DNA of 64,000 nucleotides from the NCBI RefSeq assembly GCF_000948285.1, contig NZ_JYBP01000003.1, forward strand, positions 62,001-126,000, given 5' to 3'. Source of the DNA: Geobacillus kaustophilus (GTDB lineage Bacteria > Bacillota > Bacilli > Bacillales > Anoxybacillaceae). Position 1 is the first letter of the stretch. Each line of letters opens with the position of its first letter. The notes below the pieces were generated by a model. That model did not search any database. It was not told where the DNA came from and saw only the letters and a list, made by a program, of their open reading frames with translations. This document shows, one piece after another, positions 36,390 through 45,920 of the stretch. A program made the translations under genes and the position numbers.

Positions 36390-38468
36390 ATGAAACGCAT
36401 GCCTTGGAAAGTGATGGCCACGTCGGCGGTGGCGTCGTTGCTTTTGGCGTCCGGCTGTTCCGCCGTCGGGGAGAAAGAGAACGGCCGTTCATCGGAAGCG
36501 CCGCGCCTGCACGTGCCGGTGGCGGACGATCATTTTGATACGGCCGGCAATATGTTTGCCTACTCGGAATTTGAGCTTTCCGGCGAGCCGCTCGCCGAAG
36601 GGCTCGGGCTTGATTTGGACACCCTTGACGCGAGAAAACCGGATGAGCCGACGAAATTTGACTATACGGCCGGCATCGAGTCATACGAGTATTCCGAAGA
36701 AGCGATGTACGAAGTGACGGAAAAATCAGGGCTCGGCCTTCATCTCATTCACGGCCCGATCGCCAAACAGCGGGCCGAACAGCTGCATAAACCGGCCGAT
36801 CAGGCGCTCGCCGATCGTTTTTATGAGCTTGTGGACAGCGTCGGCTATCCGCGCGAGGAAATTTTCCGCAACATGTTCCCGACCTTCATCGAGTACGCCG
36901 GCGGCGATCCGCATTATGCGCAAAAGGTGGACACGGACGTGTACGCGGAAAATGACGATGGGACATACGTGCCGGTCTATCAAGTCGATTTCCAATCGCT
37001 TCGCTGGAATCGGGGGAAAATGGACAAAGTGCTCACGCCATCGGCGTACGGCGGTGTCTTTTTGAAGCAAGCGCTTTGGGCCGGCGACTTTTTGGGCAAT
37101 TTCCACCAAAAAGACAGCGATGAAGAGATCGAAGCGAAAACGCCAAACGACGACCAAAGCGGGAACATCGCTCTTGGCGTCAGCTCCGCCGACGGGATGC
37201 AAGGGATGATTTTGACGGAACAAATATGGAACAAGCTCGCTTTTATCCGTGACCATTTATTTTATGATGCGAAGCAACGGGCGTTGACGAAGGCAGCCGG
37301 CAGCCGCTACAACCCGAGCGGCGGCTTCGTTTATTTGCCGCACGCGGTGGAAGTGGCCGAAGGGGGAAGCGAGCTGGCGCCGGATGCGGCGAAGCTCGTC
37401 GTCAAAGATTCCCGCAGCTTGCTTGAGGACCAATGGCTCATGCTTTGGCCGGCGGCCGAGTTTTTCGGCATGACCGACCAACGTCCGGAAAACAAAAACC
37501 AAAACCCCGCGTTTTTGGCCGTGTTTGACGGAAACCCGTTCCCGAAAGCGGCAAAGGAAAATATGGACGCCGATCCGTCCAACGACCGCGTGGCCGACGA
37601 CCCGTATTCCGTCAACCGCGACGTGTTGTTGCAAGTGTTCCGCAACATCGATGCGATGCATTTCAACGAAAAAGTGGGCGCGTTTGTAACGGAACATGAC
37701 GGCCAAACGCAAGGAAACCGGGTCGATGCGTTCCAAGCTGGCTACACGATGGAAGCGCTCCGCATTTTTGAGCGGGCCATCGACGGCATGCCGGTCGGCT
37801 ATGCGAGCGGCGAGAGCGCCAAAGGACTTGGCACGCCGGAAGGAAAGCGGGCGCTCGAGCTCATCCGCCGGCAAGCGGACTTTATCTTGAAAAACTTGAT
37901 GCGAAAAGACGGGCTTGTCGCCAACGGCTACACGATCGGCCAAGGGCCGGACCAAGACGAGCCGACGCTTCTTGCCCAACTCGGCGCCATTCGCGGGCTG
38001 ACGGCGGCGTTTTTGGCGACGAAAGACGAAGCGTACCGCGATGCCGCCCGCCTTGTTTATGAGGCGATGGACAAGCATTTTTGGGATAAAAAATGGCACG
38101 TGTACCATACGGGAGAAAAAGAGGACAAGTACACCCCATGGCTCGCCGGCGCGCTGTCGGGAGTGTTCCGCGTGGCGCTGCAAAACTTGAACAACGACCA
38201 AGCGGATGAAACCGCCAAAGCCCTTGACCGCGAAACGATCATTTCCCGCTACGTCGATTTTTACGACCGGATCATCGACGGGCCGACGCTTCCAGAAGGG
38301 ATGCAGGCGAGCGAATTTTGGGATACCGGCGATGTGTATATGAAAGGGAAAAAACTTGGCAACACGGATCGCGATCATGTGCCGCAAGTGCAGGCGGCCG
38401 GCGGCCCATATGGCGTCGCACCGGTGCTGCGGACGGTCAAGGTCAACGTTGGATCCGTCAATCAATAA
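36390..38468 (+). CDS. Large lipoprotein, helical-repeat fold, function unknown
   Basis: The 692-residue protein begins with a lipoprotein signal (VASLLLASGCSAVG), so the mature chain should sit on the outer membrane face. ATG 36390 follows GGGGGAGCAAGAC. The C-terminal half has features of an alpha/alpha-toroid: AGYTMEALRIFERAI, RRQADFILKNLM, LTAAFLATKDEAYRDAARLVY, and WLAGALSGVFRVAL. No carbohydrate-active or protease signature is certain. It is preceded by a Fur-like site and followed by the propeller-cytochrome gene with its own Fur-like site. The pair probably acts together at the surface under iron limitation; this is inference. Confidence 0.6.
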   Translation: MKRMPWKVMATSAVASLLLASGCSAVGEKENGRSSEAPRLHVPVADDHFDTAGNMFAYSEFELSGEPLAEGLGLDLDTLDARKPDEPTKFDYTAGIESYEYSEEAMYEVTEKSGLGLHLIHGPIAKQRAEQLHKPADQALADRFYELVDSVGYPREEIFRNMFPTFIEYAGGDPHYAQKVDTDVYAENDDGTYVPVYQVDFQSLRWNRGKMDKVLTPSAYGGVFLKQALWAGDFLGNFHQKDSDEEIEAKTPNDDQSGNIALGVSSADGMQGMILTEQIWNKLAFIRDHLFYDAKQRALTKAAGSRYNPSGGFVYLPHAVEVAEGGSELAPDAAKLVVKDSRSLLEDQWLMLWPAAEFFGMTDQRPENKNQNPAFLAVFDGNPFPKAAKENMDADPSNDRVADDPYSVNRDVLLQVFRNIDAMHFNEKVGAFVTEHDGQTQGNRVDAFQAGYTMEALRIFERAIDGMPVGYASGESAKGLGTPEGKRALELIRRQADFILKNLMRKDGLVANGYTIGQGPDQDEPTLLAQLGAIRGLTAAFLATKDEAYRDAARLVYEAMDKHFWDKKWHVYHTGEKEDKYTPWLAGALSGVFRVALQNLNNDQADETAKALDRETIISRYVDFYDRIIDGPTLPEGMQASEFWDTGDVYMKGKKLGNTDRDHVPQVQAAGGPYGVAPVLRTVKVNVGSVNQ

Positions 38469-38471
38469 CAG

Positions 38472-38516
38472 AAAGAAAGCGGCGAAATACGATTGAGATT
38501 CGCCGCTTTTCTTTGT
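38472..38516 (+). terminator. Terminator of the 692-residue lipoprotein gene
   Basis: AAAGCGGCGAA and TTCGCCGCTTT form a stem followed by TCTTTG. Confidence 0.75.
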
Positions 38517-38522
38517 AAAATT

Positions 38523-38541
38523 GAGGATGGTTATCATTTTC
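38523..38541. promoter_or_regulatory. Fur-like box upstream of the propeller-cytochrome gene
   Basis: GAGGATGGTTATCATTTTC matches the Fur consensus at 15 of 19 positions and ends 23 bases before the ATG at 38565. Confidence 0.65.
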
Positions 38542-38564
38542 GTAAAAAACGGGGGAATATTGAA

Positions 38565-40523
38565 ATGCGAAAATGGTGGTTCGCCGCGGCGATCGCCGCG
38601 CTGTTGGCCGGCTGTCAGGATGAAAAGGCATGGCTGGAGCAGCCGAAAGCAGCCAGACACGCCCCGGCGCACGGCGACAACATCGCCGTAAGCAGCGATG
38701 GGCGCTATGTCTACACCGCCAACATCGATGTGGATACAGTGACGATCATCAACGCGAAAACAAAAACGAAGGAAGCGGAAATTCCTGTCGGCCGCGAACC
38801 GCGCCAGTTGGCGCTCAGCCCGGATGGACGGACGCTGTATGTTTCCTGCATGTACGATGATGAAGTGGACGTCGTGTCGCTTGACAAGCGGAAAGTCGTC
38901 GACCGTTGGAAAACGGGGATCGAGCCGTTCGGCATCGTCACCAGTCCGGATGGGGCGGAAGTATATGTCGCCAACTACCGCTCGGGCACGGTCTCGGTGT
39001 TTGACGCTGAGAGCGGGAAGCGGACGAAAGACATCAAAGCGGGCGATCGGCCGCGGGCGCTGGCGCTGACAGCGGACGGAAGGAAGCTGTACGTGACGCA
39101 ATATTTGGCGGCCAAAGTCACCGTGATTGACACAAAGAAACGGCGGGTGGTCAAGGAAATCGCCCTTGCTCCGTCGCCGGACAAACCGGACCGGAAAAAA
39201 AGCCAAGGCATCCCGAATACGCTCGAGCAAATTGTCATTGCTCCAGACGGAAAGAAGGCGTACATTCCGCACTTATTGACGAACGTCGATACGCCGATCC
39301 AGTTTGAGGAAACGGTATTTCCGGCCATTTCCGTCCTCGACACAACGAAAGAGGCGGAGCGGATCGACGAGCGGAAAGAGCTGTTTGCCGCGATCAATGT
39401 CACCGATGTCCATAACGAGACGATCATCGTCTCGAATCCGTACGATGTGGCGTTTTCCCCGGACGGCGGCAAAGCGTACGCGGTCATGTCCGGAAGCGAG
39501 GACCTCGTCGTCTTTGACTTGCGCCGCGGCGGCAAGGCGACGCAAATTTTGCGCCGCATTCGCGGGAACAACCCGCGCGGGATCGCGATTTCGCCGGATG
39601 GCAAAACGCTTTACGTCCACAACGCCATGAGCCATGATTTGGCCGTGATCCAAACCGGAGGAAAAAGCCCGTATGCGAAAGCGAAGCAGGAGAGCGGCAC
39701 GATCCGCCTCATTGCGAAAGATTCGCTCTCCCCGCTCGTGCGCGAAGGAAAAACGATCTTTTACAGCGCCAACAGCGACGAGTTTGCCATCAACATCACA
39801 GGGAACAATTGGATGAGCTGCGCTTCGTGCCATAGCGACGGCGACATCAACGGCTTGACGCTCATGACGGCGAAAGGGCCGCGCAACGTGCCGAGCAACA
39901 TTTTGGCGACGAAAACCGGGCTGTTTATGTGGGATGGGTCGCGCGACGATTTTGCCGACTACATTCATACCGTGCAAGGCGAGATGGGCGGCATGACGAC
40001 GATCGACCCGTCCAAGCCGCTGCCGCCGAACGTCCAGCATATGTTTGACGCCATTCTCGCCTACTTGAACGACCCGCGTTCGTTCCCCGTGCCGAAAAGC
40101 CCGTATCGAAAGGCGGACGGCAGCTTGACGGCGGAAGCGAAGGAAGGGGATCGGCTGTTCAACGGGAAAGGGAATTGCTTAAGCTGCCATGGGGGCGAGT
40201 ATTTCACCGACAGCGTCAAGGCGGTCGGGCCGGACGGGAAATTGACGACCGCCAATACCGCCTACTTGCACGACATCGGCACGGCCAACCCGAAGGACCG
40301 CGCCTCCAAAGGCGACGCCCGCGCCCGGTTCACAAACCCGCGGACGCCAAAGCAGTGGGATGCGCCGACGCTGCGAGGCGTATGGGCGACAGCCCCGTAT
40401 TTGCACGACGGCAGCGCGAAAACGATCGAGGAAGCGATCCGGCGCCATCGGACGAAAGAAGTGCAAACGTTGACGCCGGGAGAAATCGCGGCGATCGCCG
40501 CCTATGTCCGCTCGCTGCAATAA
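38565..40523 (+). CDS. Lipoprotein fusing a YncE-like beta-propeller to a di-heme cytochrome c (MauG/CcpA type)
   Basis: The 652-residue product starts with a lipobox (AALLAGC), then about 370 residues of 40-residue YVTN-type blades (SPDGRTLYVSCMYDDEVDVV, SPDGAEVYVANYRSGTVSVF). The C-terminal ~230 residues carry two heme c sites: MSCASCH (about residue 422) and GNCLSCH (about 541). APTLRGVWATAPYLHDGSAKT near the end is typical of bacterial di-heme peroxidases and MauG relatives. It should face outside and do redox chemistry on a partner. Fur-like control and the lipoprotein neighbour suggest an iron-limitation role, not established. Confidence 0.8.
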   Translation: MRKWWFAAAIAALLAGCQDEKAWLEQPKAARHAPAHGDNIAVSSDGRYVYTANIDVDTVTIINAKTKTKEAEIPVGREPRQLALSPDGRTLYVSCMYDDEVDVVSLDKRKVVDRWKTGIEPFGIVTSPDGAEVYVANYRSGTVSVFDAESGKRTKDIKAGDRPRALALTADGRKLYVTQYLAAKVTVIDTKKRRVVKEIALAPSPDKPDRKKSQGIPNTLEQIVIAPDGKKAYIPHLLTNVDTPIQFEETVFPAISVLDTTKEAERIDERKELFAAINVTDVHNETIIVSNPYDVAFSPDGGKAYAVMSGSEDLVVFDLRRGGKATQILRRIRGNNPRGIAISPDGKTLYVHNAMSHDLAVIQTGGKSPYAKAKQESGTIRLIAKDSLSPLVREGKTIFYSANSDEFAINITGNNWMSCASCHSDGDINGLTLMTAKGPRNVPSNILATKTGLFMWDGSRDDFADYIHTVQGEMGGMTTIDPSKPLPPNVQHMFDAILAYLNDPRSFPVPKSPYRKADGSLTAEAKEGDRLFNGKGNCLSCHGGEYFTDSVKAVGPDGKLTTANTAYLHDIGTANPKDRASKGDARARFTNPRTPKQWDAPTLRGVWATAPYLHDGSAKTIEEAIRRHRTKEVQTLTPGEIAAIAAYVRSLQ

Positions 40524-40573
40524 ATCGCGATAGGAAAACGAGACTATTTTCGTTCAGCGGCGCAGGCATAAAG

Positions 40574-40607
40574 AAAGGCGCCCCCATGCGTGTTTGGGCG
40601 CCTTTTC
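40574..40607. terminator. Bidirectional terminator between the cytochrome gene and cydB
   Basis: AAAGGCGCCC and GGGCGCCTTTT form the stem. It serves the minus-strand cyd genes and possibly the plus-strand gene ending at 40523. Confidence 0.8.
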
Positions 40608-40611
40608 CTTG

Positions 40612-41643
40612 TTATTTTGGCCGCACATAGCGCTTATCGTGCATAAACAAACGCCAGAAATAGACGAAGCCGGGAAACAAAATGAGAAAGCCCGCGATGT
40701 AGGAGGCAAACAGCGCCCGGAATGTATCCGGATGGGTAAAGGCCGACTCGATCGTGACATCCGGATACACCATATAGGGCAGATGTGCCTTCCCATAGGC
40801 GTAACTCGCGAGAAAATACTGAATGACAATCGCGATGACCGCGAGCCGAGGCCTCCCTCTAACATGAGGGTGCCGAGAAGACGGCAGGGAGAGGGCGATG
40901 CCCGCGGCGGCGAACATCGCCACTGAACCGATCAGCCACGGCCAATACTCCATCATCTTGTCATACAGCCATTTGGCTTCGTAGCGCATCGTCAACATCA
41001 TGCATCCCGCCATCAACAACGAGAGGGGCCCCGTGATCCAAGCGTCGCGCCGATACAGGCGGTATGCCTCGCGGTCTCCTGCTTCAAGGGAGTAATCCGC
41101 CAGCAAGAGCGAAGACAAAAACAGCGTGCTCGAAATCGCAAAGCCCATGAAGGAATAGGCATGAGGGCTTGTCAAGAAGCGCTCCAAATCGAGAGTTGGG
41201 ACGCCCTTTCGGATGTCGATGAATTCTCCATGCGTAATGGGCAACACGCTAATGAGCAAGGTGGGGATGATGATGCCGGTGATGCCGGAAATATAGGTCA
41301 ACGCTTTTTCATATTCTTTGGCGACATGGGCAAACACGAGAAAGGCGCTGCGGACCGCGAGCAAAAGCAAAATGATGCTGCCGGGGACAAGAAGCACCGT
41401 CCCAAGCAGGAAGGCAGCGCCGGGAAAAAAACTGAACAAGGCGACCACAATCGCGACGATAAAGACATTGGTCACCTCCCAGGTGGGCGATAAATAGCGG
41501 TTCGCAATCTTGGTGGCGTTCGCTTTTTCGCGATGGATATAGACCATCGACCAAAAACCGGCGCCAAAGTCCATCGTCGCCATGACGGCATAAATGAAAA
41601 TAAACCCCCATAGCACGGTAATGGCAATCAGCTCATCGGCCAT
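40612..41643 (-). CDS. cydB: Cytochrome bd-type quinol oxidase subunit II
   Basis: The 343-residue protein has about eight to nine hydrophobic segments, starting with ITVLWGFIFIYAVMATMDFGAGF. It is the second subunit of a bd oxidase, needed for heme binding and assembly with CydA. The length and sequence style are closer to the YthB/CbdB group of Bacillus and Geobacillus than to E. coli CydB. It follows cydA by 15 bases and ends at a terminator. Substrate is menaquinol, whose synthesis genes lie upstream in this window. Confidence 0.88.
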   Translation of the reverse strand: MADELIAITVLWGFIFIYAVMATMDFGAGFWSMVYIHREKANATKIANRYLSPTWEVTNVFIVAIVVALFSFFPGAAFLLGTVLLVPGSIILLLLAVRSAFLVFAHVAKEYEKALTYISGITGIIIPTLLISVLPITHGEFIDIRKGVPTLDLERFLTSPHAYSFMGFAISSTLFLSSLLLADYSLEAGDREAYRLYRRDAWITGPLSLLMAGCMMLTMRYEAKWLYDKMMEYWPWLIGSVAMFAAAGIALSLPSSRHPHVRGRPRLAVIAIVIQYFLASYAYGKAHLPYMVYPDVTIESAFTHPDTFRALFASYIAGFLILFPGFVYFWRLFMHDKRYVRPK

Positions 41644-41658
41644 AAATCGTTCTCCTTT

Positions 41659-43008
41659 CTAGACGGGCAGCGTGCCTTCATTGGGCGGTTTGCGCAGGTC
41701 GTCTGCCACCGGATGGCGGCGGAAATAATAGCGAAGCACGAGCACCACGGCGATGCTCAATAGGATGTAAATCGCCACAAACAATGCGAACAAGACCGCT
41801 AAATTTCCTGTTTGCGTGACGGCTTCTTCCGTTTTCATCATCCGGTAAATGACCCATGGCTGCCTTCCGGTGCAGGCAAAAATCCAGCCGCATTCAATGC
41901 CGATCACAGCCAGCGGCCCGGCGGCGACAAAACCGTACAGGAGCCAGCGCGGAAAGGCAGGCCGCTTCAGCCATTTCTGCCAGATCCACGCGGCAGCTGA
42001 CAGGAGCAATAGGAGCATGCCGATGCCCACCATGGCGTTGAACAACGTATGGACAAACAGCGGCGGCCACCATTCTTTCGGAAAATCATTCAGCCCTTTG
42101 ACGACGGTGTCGAAACGGTTGCCGGCCAAAAAGCTGAGCGCCCACGGAATTTCAATGGCCCATTTCACGGATTGCGTTTCCGCATCGGTAAATCCGCCGA
42201 TGGCTAACGGGGCATGGGATTGGGTTTCAAACAGCCCTTCGGCCGCCGCTAGTTTTTCCGGTTGGTATTGATGAAGGAGCTGGGCCGATTCATGCCCGTT
42301 GATCGCGGTCAACAGCGAGAATACGCCGCCGACTGTCAACGAGAGTTTGAGCGCTTTTTGGTGAAAACGCCGCACTTGCTCGTTTTGGGAGGCGCGCAAC
42401 AGCTGGTAAGCGGCGATTGATGCCAACACAAAGGCTCCGGTCATATAGGCGGACAGGACGACATGTCCGGCCGTGACGAAAAAGCTTGGATTGAAAAAGG
42501 CCGCCCATGGGTCGACATCCACGATTTCGCTGTTTTCAATCCGAAATCCCGCCGGCGTGCCTTCAAAAGCGTGCACATTGGTAATTAAAATGGCGGAAGC
42601 GCTGGCGCCAAGAGCGACAAAAAACACGCTCACAATCCGCATCAACGGAGAGATGCGGTCAGCGGCGTACACATAAATGGACATAAACAACGCTTCAATA
42701 AAAAAGGCGTAAATTTCAATTTGAAACGGGAGGGACATCACTTTTCCGATCACTTCCATAAAGCCCGGCCATAGGAGCGACAACTGCACCCCGGCGATGG
42801 TGCCTGACGGAATGGCCACTCCCAGCAATACGGCCAACCCTTTCGTCCATCGTTTGGCCATGACGGCATAATCATGATCTTTTGTCTTTTGGTGCAAAAG
42901 TTCCGCCAGCAAAATCATGATCGGGATTCCGACCCCAAGTGTGGCGAAAATGATATGAAAAGCCATCGTCGTCCCGAATAAGCTGCGGGCAATGATCACG
43001 TCATCCAT
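41659..43008 (-). CDS. cydA: Cytochrome bd-type quinol oxidase subunit I
   Basis: The 449-residue catalytic subunit oxidises menaquinol and reduces oxygen. The first helix has the heme-binding His in ARSLFGTTMAFHIIFATLGVG (about residue 20), and GRQPWVIYRMMKTEEAVT lies near residue 380, a conserved CydA element. The short periplasmic Q-loop and ~448-residue size match the Geobacillus thermodenitrificans oxidase. ATG 43008 follows GGGATGTTGTGAA; a longer frame upstream looks untranslated. Operon with cydB. Confidence 0.9.
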   Translation of the reverse strand: MDDVIIARSLFGTTMAFHIIFATLGVGIPIMILLAELLHQKTKDHDYAVMAKRWTKGLAVLLGVAIPSGTIAGVQLSLLWPGFMEVIGKVMSLPFQIEIYAFFIEALFMSIYVYAADRISPLMRIVSVFFVALGASASAILITNVHAFEGTPAGFRIENSEIVDVDPWAAFFNPSFFVTAGHVVLSAYMTGAFVLASIAAYQLLRASQNEQVRRFHQKALKLSLTVGGVFSLLTAINGHESAQLLHQYQPEKLAAAEGLFETQSHAPLAIGGFTDAETQSVKWAIEIPWALSFLAGNRFDTVVKGLNDFPKEWWPPLFVHTLFNAMVGIGMLLLLLSAAAWIWQKWLKRPAFPRWLLYGFVAAGPLAVIGIECGWIFACTGRQPWVIYRMMKTEEAVTQTGNLAVLFALFVAIYILLSIAVVLVLRYYFRRHPVADDLRKPPNEGTLPV

Positions 43009-43094
43009 TTCACAACATCCCTTTCTTTTTTTTATGATTTCCACTTTTTCTCTGATTATTCCTCATTTTGGTGAAAGATGGCCTGGAAGGGAAA

Positions 43095-43129
43095 CGAAAC
43101 CGCCTGCCTCGATCGAAAGAGGCAGGCGC
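43095..43129 (-). terminator. Terminator of the zinc-binding protein gene
   Basis: CGCCTGCCTC and GAGGCAGGCG form a 10-bp stem; the following minus-strand tract is GGTTTCG, so termination may be partial. Confidence 0.6.
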
Positions 43130-43136
43130 TTGTCTT

Positions 43137-44108
43137 TCAATGAAGGGCTTTTTGCAGCACGCGGAGATTCTCGGCCATAAGGGCAAAGTAATCTTTGTCG
43201 GCTTTTCGATCTTCATCGGTCAGCGATTCCAAGTTATGCAGACGGAGCGGCTTGGCGCCGATTTCGTTCTGAATCACTTCCGCCGTTTTGGGATGGACAT
43301 TTTGTTCGAAAATGACATAGCGGATGTGATGCTGTTTGGCTGTCTGGATGAGCTGAGCCAGCTCTTTTTGCGATGGTTCGTTGCTCGGAGAAAGCCCGGA
43401 AACGCTCAGCTGTTTGATCCCGTAGCGGTCTTCCCAATATCCGTAGGCTTGATGGGAAACGAGCATCTCTTTTCTGGGAGCTTTCTCGATGACGGAACGA
43501 AATTGTCCGTCAAGGCGCTCGAGTTTCATCTTTAACGTTTCAAAGTTTTGCATAAACATGTCTTTTTTTTCAGGTTTCAGTTCAATCAGCAAATCGCGGA
43601 TGTTCTCGGCGATCGCAATGGAGCGGATCGGGTCAAGCCATACATGAGGATCTTTGTCTCCGTGTTCGTGGCCATGTTCTTCCTCATGTTCGTCTTTGTG
43701 CCCTTCGCCATGCGCATGCTGTTCATGGTTCGATTCAAGCAATTCGATGCCGTTTGTGGCAACGAGAAATCGGACATGCTCATTTTGTAATGTTTCCTGC
43801 AGTTTTTCGGCGAACGGTTCCATCCCGTGGCCGATGTAAATGAACGCGTCCGCGTCCGCAATCTGCTGCACCGTTTTGGTTGTCGGTTCGAACGTATGGG
43901 CTTCCACTCCCGGCGGGTAAACGCTTTTGACGTTCACGGCGTCGCCGCCGATTTTTTTCGTAAAGTCTTCAAGCGGATAGACGGTTGTATAAATTGTTAA
44001 CTGATCGTTCGATGTTTGGGCCTCTTTTGCCTCTGGCTTCGATTGACAGCCGTATAGCAAGGCGCTCGTCGCCAAGAGGAAAGACAAAATGATGGACGTT
44101 GCTCTCAT
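43137..44108 (-). CDS. znuA: Zinc ABC transporter substrate-binding lipoprotein (ZnuA/AdcA-like)
   Basis: The 323-residue protein captures zinc outside the cell. The lipobox is LLYGC. Cluster A-I binding-protein motifs follow: a first His in PPGVEAHTFEPT, a His-rich acidic loop (residues ~128-152), HVWLDP, SHQAYGYWEDRYG and IFEQNV. The start at ATG 44108 is supported by AAGGAGTTC; the longer frame crosses the Zur box. No permease or ATPase gene is adjacent, so these must be elsewhere. A perfect Zur box lies 44 bases upstream. Confidence 0.9.
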   Translation of the reverse strand: MRATSIILSFLLATSALLYGCQSKPEAKEAQTSNDQLTIYTTVYPLEDFTKKIGGDAVNVKSVYPPGVEAHTFEPTTKTVQQIADADAFIYIGHGMEPFAEKLQETLQNEHVRFLVATNGIELLESNHEQHAHGEGHKDEHEEEHGHEHGDKDPHVWLDPIRSIAIAENIRDLLIELKPEKKDMFMQNFETLKMKLERLDGQFRSVIEKAPRKEMLVSHQAYGYWEDRYGIKQLSVSGLSPSNEPSQKELAQLIQTAKQHHIRYVIFEQNVHPKTAEVIQNEIGAKPLRLHNLESLTDEDRKADKDYFALMAENLRVLQKALH

Positions 44109-44151
44109 GTTGAACTCCTTTCTTGGAATAAAGATGTCCGCATTTATTATA

Positions 44152-44166
44152 TCGTAATCATTACGA
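44152..44166. promoter_or_regulatory. Zur box, perfect palindrome
   Basis: TCGTAATCATTACGA fits the B. subtilis Zur consensus with perfect 7-1-7 symmetry. It lies upstream of the zinc-binding protein gene and just inside the end region of the GTPase gene at 44189. Confidence 0.9.
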
Positions 44167-44188
44167 TTTGAAAATGATGGATCACCGT

Positions 44189-45373
44189 TTAGGCTGAAGG
44201 AGTCAATGAAGGAAACGGATTGGAAAACAGCGTCCAATCTTCCTTCATCTCTTCATCGGTCAGCAAGCATTCGTCCAGCGAGCGTTCGATGCAATCCGCG
44301 TTCATCTTGATGCCAATCAACACGAGTTCGGTCAAGCGGTCGCCGTAGGTGTCATCCCACTTTTCCCGCCATGCTTCCTCTTCTTGCAACAGCTGTTTGA
44401 TGTCCTCTTCTGGATAGGAAGCCATCCATCGCCCCGCTGCTTGGATGGAGATTGATGTCCCTGCTTGCGATAGGAGAACGCACCAGTCGTTCCAAGAGGC
44501 AAGCCAAATAAATCCTTTCGCGCGCACCACTTCTGTTGGCCAGTTTTCAAGCCAATTCATCAAACGTTCCGGATGAAACGGCCGCTTTCTTCGATAAACA
44601 AAGGAAGAGATGCCGTATTGTTCAGTCTCGGGTGTGTGCTCTTCATTCAGCTCTTTGATCCAGCCGGCTGATTGGCTCGCTTTTTCAAAATCAAATAAGT
44701 GGGTGTTTAAAATGGAATCAAGCGGCACTTGGCCGAAAGTTGCCGGGATGATGACGGCTTCCGGATTCAGTTTTTGAAGAACTTTTTGTAATTTTTGCGC
44801 TTCCTCCGCCGATACAAGATCGATTTTATTGACGATAATGACATTGGCGAATTCGATTTGTTCAATAAGCAAATCCGCAATTTCGCGGCTGTCCGTTTCA
44901 TCGACCGCCTGTTGGCGGTCAAGCAAGGTTTCGCCCGAGGAAAAGTCCGTCCAAAAACGGTTGGCGTCGACAACCGTCACCATGGTGTCCAATCGGCATT
45001 TTCGGGATAGATCGATTCCAAGTTCCTCATCCAAATACGTAAAAGTTTGCGCAACTGGAATGGGTTCGCTAATTCCGGAAGATTCAATGACAATATAGTC
45101 GATCTCCTCGTTTTCGACGAGCTGATCGACCGCTTTGATCAAATCCTCCCGCAAGGTGCAGCAAATACAGCCATTTTGAATGTGAATGAGCTTTTCTTCG
45201 GTGCGGAAAAATCCGTTTTGCCGAATGAGTTCGGCATCCATATTGATTTCGCTCATATCGTTGACAATGACGGCGATTTTTTTTCCTTCCCGATTGTGCA
45301 AGATATGATGAAGCAAAGTCGTTTTCCCTGATCCTAAGTAACCGCTTAATACAGTGACAGGGATTTTTTTCAT
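44189..45373 (-). CDS. COG0523-family zinc-responsive GTPase (ZagA/YciC-like)
   Basis: The 394-residue protein is a G3E GTPase thought to act as a zinc metallochaperone. The P-loop is [12 protein letters not shown] (residues ~10-20), the family CxCC motif is [11 protein letters not shown] (about residue 67), and the base-recognition NKIDL is near residue 180. [13 protein letters not shown] follows the Walker B region. A C-terminal CobW domain is present. It is first in a Zur-controlled pair with the binding protein, behind a near-perfect Zur box and GAGGAGGAGC. Confidence 0.88.
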   Translation of the reverse strand: MKKIPVTVLSGYLGSGKTTLLHHILHNREGKKIAVIVNDMSEINMDAELIRQNGFFRTEEKLIHIQNGCICCTLREDLIKAVDQLVENEEIDYIVIESSGISEPIPVAQTFTYLDEELGIDLSRKCRLDTMVTVVDANRFWTDFSSGETLLDRQQAVDETDSREIADLLIEQIEFANVIIVNKIDLVSAEEAQKLQKVLQKLNPEAVIIPATFGQVPLDSILNTHLFDFEKASQSAGWIKELNEEHTPETEQYGISSFVYRRKRPFHPERLMNWLENWPTEVVRAKGFIWLASWNDWCVLLSQAGTSISIQAAGRWMASYPEEDIKQLLQEEEAWREKWDDTYGDRLTELVLIGIKMNADCIERSLDECLLTDEEMKEDWTLFSNPFPSLTPSA

Positions 45374-45397
45374 CTGCTGCTCCTCCTCTTTTGAAAA

Positions 45398-45412
45398 TAG
45401 TAATCATTACGA
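45398..45412. promoter_or_regulatory. Zur box upstream of the COG0523 GTPase gene
   Basis: TAGTAATCATTACGA differs from the palindrome at 44152 by one base. It lies 25 bases before the ATG on the minus strand. Confidence 0.85.
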
Positions 45413-45460
45413 TTTAACAAGATCGATCATACAAAAAAATGAAGCAAATGGCAAGGGCCA

Positions 45461-45706
45461 TCAAGTGATTTTGTTTTTTTTCAGGTGTTGGGATGGTTCA
45501 GGAACGGGATCAAACCCGCCCGGATGGAACGGATGGCATTTCAAAATGCGCTTGACCGTCAGCCATCCCCCTTTTATGGCGCCAAACCGCCGGATCGCTT
45601 CGATGCCATAGTTCGAGCAAGTCGGATAAAAGCGGCATGTCGGCGGCTTGAGCGGAGAGAGGAAGCGTTGATAAAAGCGGATGCACCAAATCAGCCATTG
45701 GCCCAT
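45461..45706 (-). CDS. yidD: Membrane protein insertion efficiency factor
   Basis: The 81-residue protein has the full YidD signature: [19 protein letters not shown] and [14 protein letters not shown]. It is an amphipathic inner-membrane protein that helps YidC/Oxa1 insertion. Length is normal (70-90). In B. subtilis the counterpart YtjA is next to luxS, as here. A weaker Zur-like site upstream suggests zinc may influence it. Confidence 0.9.
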   Translation of the reverse strand: MGQWLIWCIRFYQRFLSPLKPPTCRFYPTCSNYGIEAIRRFGAIKGGWLTVKRILKCHPFHPGGFDPVPEPSQHLKKNKIT

Positions 45707-45727
45707 GTACAGTTCTCCTTTCCGTTA

Positions 45728-45742
45728 TCATCATGATTACAA
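45728..45742. promoter_or_regulatory. Weak Zur-like site upstream of yidD
   Basis: On the minus strand TTGTAATCATGATGA matches the Zur palindrome at 12 of 15 positions. It lies 22 bases before the yidD start. It could be a chance match. Confidence 0.35.
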
Positions 45743-45920
45743 TAGAACAAATGGTTCTTTTGTTCAAGAAAAACGACTGTCATTCGCTCGGAATGGGGCG
45801 CCGACCCAGCCTTTGCTTTTTGGGCATAGGCGCCAAGCCGAGCGAGAGGCAAAAAAGATGCGGGACGCCCCCCGTTTTGGTTATGATAAAAAAGAGAATC
45901 AATAACTAGGAGTGATTGAC

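Noticed and set aside
37257-39272. 671-codon minus-strand frame across the lipoprotein and propeller genes
   Set aside because: It runs antisense to two well-supported genes and across a terminator and a Fur-like box, with no ribosome binding site and no protein-like motif; it is a codon-bias shadow.
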